The position numbers and the translations under genes are program-made. Positions 58,735-64,000 of a stretch of 64,000 nt of DNA are shown here, one piece after another (the first letter of the stretch is position 1; each line of letters begins with the position of its first letter). The notes under the pieces were generated by a model. The model had not been told where the DNA came from, did not search any database, and was given only the letters and a program-made list of their open reading frames with translations. The DNA is taken from assembly GCF_026625145.1 (NCBI RefSeq), contig NZ_CP113088.1, positions 992,001 to 1,056,000 on the forward strand, given 5' to 3'. Source of the DNA: Lacinutrix neustonica. Its GTDB lineage: Bacteria > Bacteroidota > Bacteroidia > Flavobacteriales > Flavobacteriaceae.

Positions 58735-60043
58735 ATGAAACAAACTGTAAATATATTCCGGTTTCGACGCGACTTGCGTTTGGACGATAATGTGGGCTTC
58801 TATGAAGCCCTGAAATCTGACCATCCCGTGTTACCCCTATTTATTTTCGATAGTGACATTCTAGAAAAATTACCGGAAGACGACGCTCGTGTGAATTTTA
58901 TTCATACCACGATTCAAACATTACGAAAAACCGTGCAGGATGAATACGGTAGCAGCATCGCCTTGTATTTTGGTAAACCTGAAGTCATCTTCAAACAATT
59001 AATTGAAAACTACACCATAGACACTGTGTTTACCAATCATGATTATGAACCGTATGCTACCGCACGTGATGAAAACATAGAAAAGGTACTCAAAGAAAAT
59101 GATATCTCTTTTAAAAGCTTTAAAGATCAGGTTATTTTTGAAAAAGACGAAATCACAAAGGACGACGGTAAGCCGTATCGCGTGTATACGCCCTTTATGA
59201 AAAGATGGAAAGAAGCCTTCATTTCTCATGATTTAAAAATCTACTACACCAATGATTTTCTCAATAACCTAATTCAAAACTCAAGGCTTCCAAATTTAGA
59301 ATTATCAGACATTGGATTTAGGAAATCAAAGCAAGACATTGCCCCGTATACGGTGACCCCAACTTTAATTCAAGACTATGAAGCTACCGGAAATTTTCCA
59401 GCAAAAGACAGCACGTCACGATTAGGACCCCATTTACGATTCGGCACCGTAAGCATACGTAAAATGATTAAGAAAGCCATTGCGGAAAAGAATGAAATTT
59501 TCTCGGCAGGAGTTGATATGGCGTGAATTTTTCATGCAAATCTTATGGCATTTTCCGAGACACCCATAAAGACGCTTTTAAAGCCAAATATGACCGCATT
59601 GAATGGCGTAATAATGAGCAGGAGTTTAAACTCCGGTGTGAAGGAAAAACGGGCTACCCTTTAGTAGATGCTGGTATGCGACAATTAAACAAAACAGGGT
59701 TTATGCACAATCGCGTACGCATGTTAGTGGGTAGCTTTTTATGCAAGCATTTGTTAATCGATTGGCGCTTAGGAGAAGCCTATTTTGCAGAAAAGCTACA
59801 CGATTACGAGATGGCAAGTAACGTAGGGAACTGGCAATGGGTGGCGGGTTCACGGCGTTGACGCATCTCCTTATTTTCGAATCTTCAATCCTACGACACA
59901 AATTGATAAATTTGATAAGGATAGGAAATACATCAAACAATGGGTTCCTGAGTTTGGTACCGACAACTATCCGAGAAAAAATAGTGGACCATAAAGAAGC
60001 GCGCGAGCGGTGTTTGCGAGTATACAAGGAAGCAGTAAGTTAA
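58735..60043 (+). CDS. Class I CPD photolyase
   Basis: 434 aa after four CCAGA-type corrections (59501, 59555, 59850, 59971). Start ATG at 58735, not the upstream GTG. Antenna domain [20 protein letters not shown] domain with [44 protein letters not shown] and [18 protein letters not shown]. These are the residues of CPD-specific class I enzymes (WRE, NRVRM, NWQW). It splits thymine dimers under blue light. Confidence 0.9.
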
Positions 60044-60190
60044 TAGTAGAACTTTCAAAATCTAGTGAAAATTATAAGAGGAACAGAATACTTATAAAAC
60101 CAAAACCTTTTCTCAAATTCTTTATTTTTAAAAACTACACAGTAGGCACTGCTACAATTATTAATATATCAAAAAAGGAAAAGCTATTAT

Positions 60191-60219
60191 AAACATTAGT
60201 CTTGAAAGACTAATGTTTA
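60191..60219. terminator. Stem-loop terminator
   Basis: AAACATTAGTC, TTGAAAG centre, GACTAATGTTT, lying between the + strand photolyase gene and the - strand HTTM gene. Confidence 0.65.
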
Positions 60220-60250
60220 TATAAATGAATTCAATCGAGTTAAAAGGACA

Positions 60251-61045
60251 TTATATTAAGGTCGATAAATAATAAAATGCTGGATAGGCAGCTGAAAAAC
60301 CCCATACAAAATCGTTTAAACCCATTACTATTGCTATCGATAAATGAAATAAGAAACCGAAACCTAAAAAGATTAAAGTTATTTGTGGATCTAAAAATAT
60401 AACTAAGGGAAAGCATATTTCCATTATAATAGTAAGCCAACATAAAGTCAAACACATAAACTTGTTTTTGGTAAGTTTTTCTCTAGTAAATTTCATACCA
60501 TAGGTATAAGTGCTTAAAATACCCTGAATAGCTAAACCGCTTCTCCATTGTTTAGAAAATAATTTTGCAATTCCTGCAACGGTATACGATAACGATAATT
60601 GAAAGGCAATAAAGAAAATACCAATTTTTTGAATCTTAGGATCACTTGCAAAAACATAACATAAAAACAAGGTGATAATAAGCAACAACGACATTTGATC
60701 TGCTCCATCCAAACCATAAGAATGTCTGTAATACAATAGTAAATTGACACTTAATAATACCACCACAGCACTACTAAACAGTACACTATTAAATGCTGAG
60801 ACATAAATAATTACGGTAGACATTAAAGATAAAGCAATAAGTGAAATCACACCGTTTTTTGAATAAATAAGGTTAAAAAACCAACCGAGTTTTCCCATTT
60901 GAAACATATCTATTCCAATTACCGAATAATCAAAAGCCTTCCCTTTTTGAAACATTTTTATAGTGGATAAATATTCGAACGATTTTATAGATAATCCTAT
61001 AGATAATATTAAAATGATGTAGTAGTATATAATTGTAATTTCCAT
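60251..61045 (-). CDS. HTTM/SdpB-like integral membrane protein
   Basis: 264 aa, about six membrane helices. HTTM motifs: YYRHSYGLDGADQMSLLL, SYTVAGIAKLFSKQWRSGLAIQG and FHLSIAIVMGLNDFVWGFSAAYPAFYYL, the conserved HTTM/VKGC-like core. Bacterial members include SdpB, needed with SdpA to mature the Bacillus SDP killer peptide. It follows the next gene by three bases on the same strand. Confidence 0.8.
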   Translation of the reverse strand: MEITIIYYYIILILSIGLSIKSFEYLSTIKMFQKGKAFDYSVIGIDMFQMGKLGWFFNLIYSKNGVISLIALSLMSTVIIYVSAFNSVLFSSAVVVLLSVNLLLYYRHSYGLDGADQMSLLLIITLFLCYVFASDPKIQKIGIFFIAFQLSLSYTVAGIAKLFSKQWRSGLAIQGILSTYTYGMKFTREKLTKNKFMCLTLCWLTIIMEICFPLVIFLDPQITLIFLGFGFLFHLSIAIVMGLNDFVWGFSAAYPAFYYLSTLI

Positions 61046-61048
61046 GAT

Positions 61049-61585
61049 TTAAAATTTATGAAAAGGTGAATAAAATAAAGGGATTAAATTTCTTTGGCCG
61101 CCAATATTTGTAGAATCTAAAACGATAAATTGCCGAGATACTGAAGTGTCTTTTTTCTTTTTATGGCTAAATATCATATTTAGTAATAACATATAACCTT
61201 TAGAGAATTTAATTTGGTTAACAAGAATTGTGTCGTCAATTTCTTTTAGTATCCCAGCATTTTTAATGGCCTTAACCTCAGAAATAGCATCAATAGTTAG
61301 TTTATTTGTTCGTTTATGAGGATTCCAAATAAAATGATAAAATTTTCGGCTTTGTACGACATCGATCTCATCCCAATCACTAAATTCTCCACCATCTAAC
61401 TTATCTCTATATAAAAGATGGGTATCATACATCCCAGGATTTGGTGCAAAAAAAGTCCAAATGGGTAATATATTAAAAGTGTTTATGATCCGTAGTATTT
61501 TGTTTTGTTCTCTTACTTTTTCAAATTGCCAAGCCATGGTAAAAAGTAACCAAGCTCCAAAAATTATTAAATATAATATATACAT
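61049..61585 (-). CDS. SdpA/DUF5819-like single-pass protein
   Basis: 178 aa. One N-terminal membrane helix (YLIIFGAWLLFTMAW) followed by ILPIWTFFAPNPGMYDTHLLYRD: the FF-x-P-(N/D)-P motif after the helix is typical for SdpA and related partners of HTTM proteins. The remainder is soluble and faces the periplasm. The family name is a motif-based inference. Confidence 0.6.
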   Translation of the reverse strand: MYILYLIIFGAWLLFTMAWQFEKVREQNKILRIINTFNILPIWTFFAPNPGMYDTHLLYRDKLDGGEFSDWDEIDVVQSRKFYHFIWNPHKRTNKLTIDAISEVKAIKNAGILKEIDDTILVNQIKFSKGYMLLLNMIFSHKKKKDTSVSRQFIVLDSTNIGGQRNLIPLFYSPFHKF

Positions 61586-61669
61586 TGTTTGTTTTTTTAA
61601 TTAAAAGATGCCTTAACTTAAATAAGCTTTACAAGCTATTTCCTCAAGACATCTTTATTAATTACTAAA

Positions 61670-62035
61670 TTATTTAGATTTTTTTTTGGCGCAAATTAAG
61701 TCCTTTCTTAATCTTGCATAAGTATCTAAACTTGGTGAATCTTGATCCATAGATTCTAACGCATTAAGCTCTTTAATAATACTTTTAAAGTGTACTTGAA
61801 AGTCTTGGGGATCTGATGCAATTGTTCCATAATCTTGGTACACATCGTACGCAAATTTTGCAACGGCTACAACTAATAAAGCTGCAGGTGTAAATGCCAA
61901 AACGTCTGCATTTAAAAACTCTACACCATTCTTTTGTGCTTTTTCAATAGTAGTTACATATTTTTCAAAAGTTTCAATTTCTCGTCTTGACAACTTCATG
62001 TCCTTAAAGAAGTCATTTTTGCATTCATTTTCCAT
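61670..62035 (-). CDS. Small protein with hydrophobic core, possible peptide precursor
   Basis: 121 aa from the ATG at 62035. A polar helical N terminus (KLSRREIETFEKYVTTIEKA) is followed by a hydrophobic core, FTPAALLVVAVAKFAYDVY (residues about 48-66), then an acidic and a lysine-rich tail. It is first in a three-gene - strand run with the SdpA-like and HTTM genes, where a toxin or bacteriocin precursor would be expected. No homologous peptide is recognised by name. Confidence 0.55.
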   Translation of the reverse strand: MENECKNDFFKDMKLSRREIETFEKYVTTIEKAQKNGVEFLNADVLAFTPAALLVVAVAKFAYDVYQDYGTIASDPQDFQVHFKSIIKELNALESMDQDSPSLDTYARLRKDLICAKKKSK

Positions 62036-62065
62036 AATTAAATTTTCTTTTGGTTTATAATACAT

Positions 62066-62335
62066 GCAAGTTATGTCTAGAATATAAAATTTATTGCAGG
62101 AAAAAACTTGTTTTTAAAAAGACATAACACCAAATTAAAAAGGGTGGTTTACCCTTAAAAAAAACAAGAAAATGAATGGGGTTATTGTAGTAGATTTTTG
62201 GTATTTTCATTATTTTTAATATGACCAATTTTAATCTGTTTTTTGGAGAACAGAAAAAGACTATTAAATCCTTCAAAAGCCCCCATTTTGTAAATATTAA
62301 TATTCTAAACCACTGCATTTAAAGCTAAAACAAAC
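62066..62335. other. Intergenic region between divergent genes
   Basis: About 270 bases of very AT-rich DNA containing the start regions of the - strand trio and of the amidohydrolase. No further gene or clear regulatory motif identified. Confidence 0.4.
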
Positions 62336-63146
62336 ATGATCATAGACGTACACACCCATATTAACAATTACCATGAAGACCGCGTTGTTTCACTAGAAGA
62401 TTGCCTTAATAACCTTACTGAGAATATGGCACAAAACAAGGTGAATTATTCACTGGTGTTGTCTTCTTATAAAGTTAATGAACACCGTCCCAGTACCCGC
62501 CAAGTTGTAGAAGCTATTAAAGGGCGTCATAATTTAGGCGTTGTTGCTGGTGTTAGTTATTTACATTACGACCACAGAGATGTTAGAGAAATAAGTGAAT
62601 ATCCGGAACAAGGTTTAATAAAGGGTTTGAAATTTTATCCTGGTTACGAACCCTTTTACCCAAACGATATTCGGTTTAAACTCATGTATGAAATGGCCAT
62701 AGAGTACGACGTACCTGTCATGTTTCATTCTGGAGATACTTATGCGCCTACTGGCAAAGTAAAATACTCTCATCCGTTACACATTGACGATTTGGCAGTA
62801 GATTATCCGAGACCTAAAAATAGTGATTTGCCACATTGGAAACCCTTGGATTAAAGACTGTATGGAAGTGGTGTACAAAAACAAAAATGTCTATGCTGAT
62901 ATTTCGGGATTGGTTTTAGGCAATTTTTCTGAAAAATTTGAACGCTACATGAAAAAAGAAATCGAAGAAATGATTACTTATGCTGGTGATCCAAATTATC
63001 TATTATATGGCACAGATTGGCCCATTTCTAATATGGAGTCTTATTTAAAATTCATGAATCAATTAGAATTAGCAGATGAAAAAAAAGAATTAATTCTCCG
63101 GAAAAATGCGGCTGAGGTTTTTAAAATTGATGTTAAGACGCTTTAA
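62336..63146 (+). CDS. Amidohydrolase-2 family metal hydrolase
   Basis: About 269 aa after correcting CCGAGA at 62807-62812 (DYPDLKIVICHIGNPW). N-terminal IIDVHTHIN (metal HxH), LKFYPGYEPFYPND, MFHSGDT (third His), ICHIGNP (fourth His) and YGTDWPI (Asp). TIM-barrel zinc or manganese hydrolase/decarboxylase of the ACMSD-like group. Substrate unknown. Confidence 0.83.
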
Positions 63147-63248
63147 TGTGTATTACAATACAGCGAGCGTAAGCCATCTAAACCGTTTGTATCTGTTAGT
63201 TTTCAAAAATTTGTTAGCGTTATAGTTTAACTCATAAAATATAAAATT

Positions 63249-63591
63249 ATGGAAACCAAGGCTATAGATCAAAAACGGAAACAAAAGTGCCCTAAAGGTA
63301 AAACCTAGAGTGTATTAAAAAAATTTATGCAGAAAATGTAATAGCCTGGTGTGCCTGGAGAGATAATCACAGGCATGCAAAATGTTTGGAATAAAGGTAA
63401 GGAATGGTTAGGAAGTGTGCATTCAAGCTCTGTTTCTGAACCCCTAATAGCCGGTGATTTTTTTACTTCAAAAATGAATTTCGATTGCACTTTTAAAGAA
63501 GGAGGCAGGCAAAAAATAAAAGAAGTTGGCGTCTATAAATTTAAAGACGGCAAAAATTACCAGTGAGCAGTATTTTTATACTATGAAATAA
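63249..63591 (+). pseudogene. SnoaL/NTF2-like protein, frame broken
   Basis: Pieces of one NTF2-like protein: METKAID start, KKIYAENVIAW, PGEIITGMQNVWNKGKEWLGSVH, SSSVSEPLIAGDFFTSKMNFDCTF and VGVYKFKDGK, then ITSEQYFYTMK in another frame. There is a TAG near 63307, one shift near 63347 and another at the A-run near 63555. These do not fit CCAGA sites except possibly the first, so this may be a real pseudogene or homopolymer error. Confidence 0.55.
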
Positions 63592-63623
63592 AGTTAACTG
63601 TATCTATTAATACTTTATAGCAT

Positions 63624-63657
63624 AAAAAAAGCTTCCATTAAAACGGAAGCTTTTTTT
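63624..63657. terminator. Intrinsic terminator (bidirectional)
   Basis: AAAAAAAGCTTCC and GGAAGCTTTTTTT form a stem loop between the SnoaL-like and murA genes, usable from both sides. Confidence 0.85.
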
Positions 63658-63681
63658 ATGCTTTACGTAAAAGACTTAAAT

Positions 63682-64000
63682 TTAGTTTCCTTCTACTCGT
63701 TCTATCTTGGCTCCTATACGTTGTAAACGTTCTACAATGTGCTGATACCCGCGATCGATTTGTTCGATATTATGGATTTTAGAGGTTCCTTTTGCTGATA
63801 ATGCAGCAATCAATAATGAAATACCGGCTCTAATATCCGGAGAGGTCATTGTGGTGGCTTTTAGTTGTGATTTAAAATCATGTCCTATAATGGTCGCCCT
63901 ATGTGGGTCGCACAAAATAATTTTTGCGCCCATATCGATCACCTTATCTACAAAGAATAATCGACTTTCAAACATTTTTTGGTGTACCAAAACTTCTCCT
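63682..64000 (-). CDS. murA: UDP-N-acetylglucosamine 1-carboxyvinyltransferase, C-terminal part
   Basis: The last 106 codons of MurA, cut by the right window edge. Motifs: [52 protein letters not shown] and [22 protein letters not shown], the C-terminal signature. It transfers enolpyruvate to UDP-GlcNAc in the first committed step of peptidoglycan synthesis, in the cytosol. Confidence 0.93.
   Translation of the reverse strand, partial: GEVLVHQKMFESRLFFVDKVIDMGAKIILCDPHRATIIGHDFKSQLKATTMTSPDIRAGISLLIAALSAKGTSKIHNIEQIDRGYQHIVERLQRIGAKIERVEGN

Noticed and set aside
8371..62812. Programmed ribosomal frameshifting as the cause of the many split genes
   Set aside because: The sites are not slippery sequences, shifts go in both directions, and some sites are stops and not shifts. 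Only the IS3 A-run at 618-626 fits programmed frameshifting.
1..64000. tRNA or rRNA genes
   Set aside because: I saw no cloverleaf-type sequence with a TTCGANNC arm or rRNA segments.

Overview
The window looks like chromosomal DNA of a marine-type Flavobacteriaceae member (Bacteroidota). Support: AT-rich sequence, a Bacteroidota promoter (TTG, 18 nt, TAGCTTTG) before the 13455 gene, many lipoproteins with an N-terminal lipobox, OmpA and DUF3494 proteins, and typical flavobacterial families (WG-repeat, DUF2911, DUF6428, lmo0937-type peptides).

Layout. (1) 1-13128: an integron-like cassette array without a visible integrase. All genes are on the + strand, mostly one per cassette, separated by about 135 bp attC-like elements. 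The R' box opening a cassette is the reverse complement of the R'' box closing the same cassette. An intact IS3-family element (235-1535) and an 87 bp copy of its left end (13133-13219) sit at opposite ends of the visible array. (2) 13455-14735: a kelch-like lipoprotein. (3) 15106-27241, - strand: an acyl-CoA catabolic cluster with acyl-CoA ligase, MaoC protein, three SDRs, two MDR-family reductases, an APH-type kinase next to an ACAD11-like dehydrogenase, a large acyl-CoA dehydrogenase and a Crp/Fnr regulator. (4) 27813-42964: a PLP enzyme, envelope and stress proteins (OmpA, DUF3494 with Ig-like domains, CsbD), a two-component set with a 21-residue repeated coiled coil, an AraC regulator, a methyltransferase and a DUF2911 protein. 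(5) 43106-45812: an arsenic-type operon (arsR, DUF6428, GNAT, arsC-like, aquaporin). (6) 45918-60043: a photo-oxidative stress and DNA photorepair region: TetR regulator, UbiB-like kinase, flavin reductase, SDR, DUF2256, four photolyase/cryptochrome genes, TIGR03643 protein, folE, SDR, glutathione peroxidase, TspO and SRPBCC protein. The same operator (TGTTTAAC-N14-GTTAAACA) precedes two of its transcription units. (7) 60251-62035, - strand: an Sdp-like trio (small hydrophobic protein, SdpA/DUF5819-like protein, HTTM membrane protein). (8) Amidohydrolase, broken SnoaL-like gene, and the murA 3' part.

A window-wide oddity matters for every reader. About 40 sites, nearly all inside otherwise well-conserved genes, carry CCGAGA, CCGTGA, CCGTAA, CCGAA or close variants exactly where the protein family demands CCAGA (or the complement TCTGG). 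Restoring CCAGA restores the reading frame, or removes the stop, in almost every broken gene. Most apparent pseudogenes here are therefore probably intact genes distorted by a motif-specific consensus error, most simply at a modified base. I annotate the full corrected genes and give the break positions.
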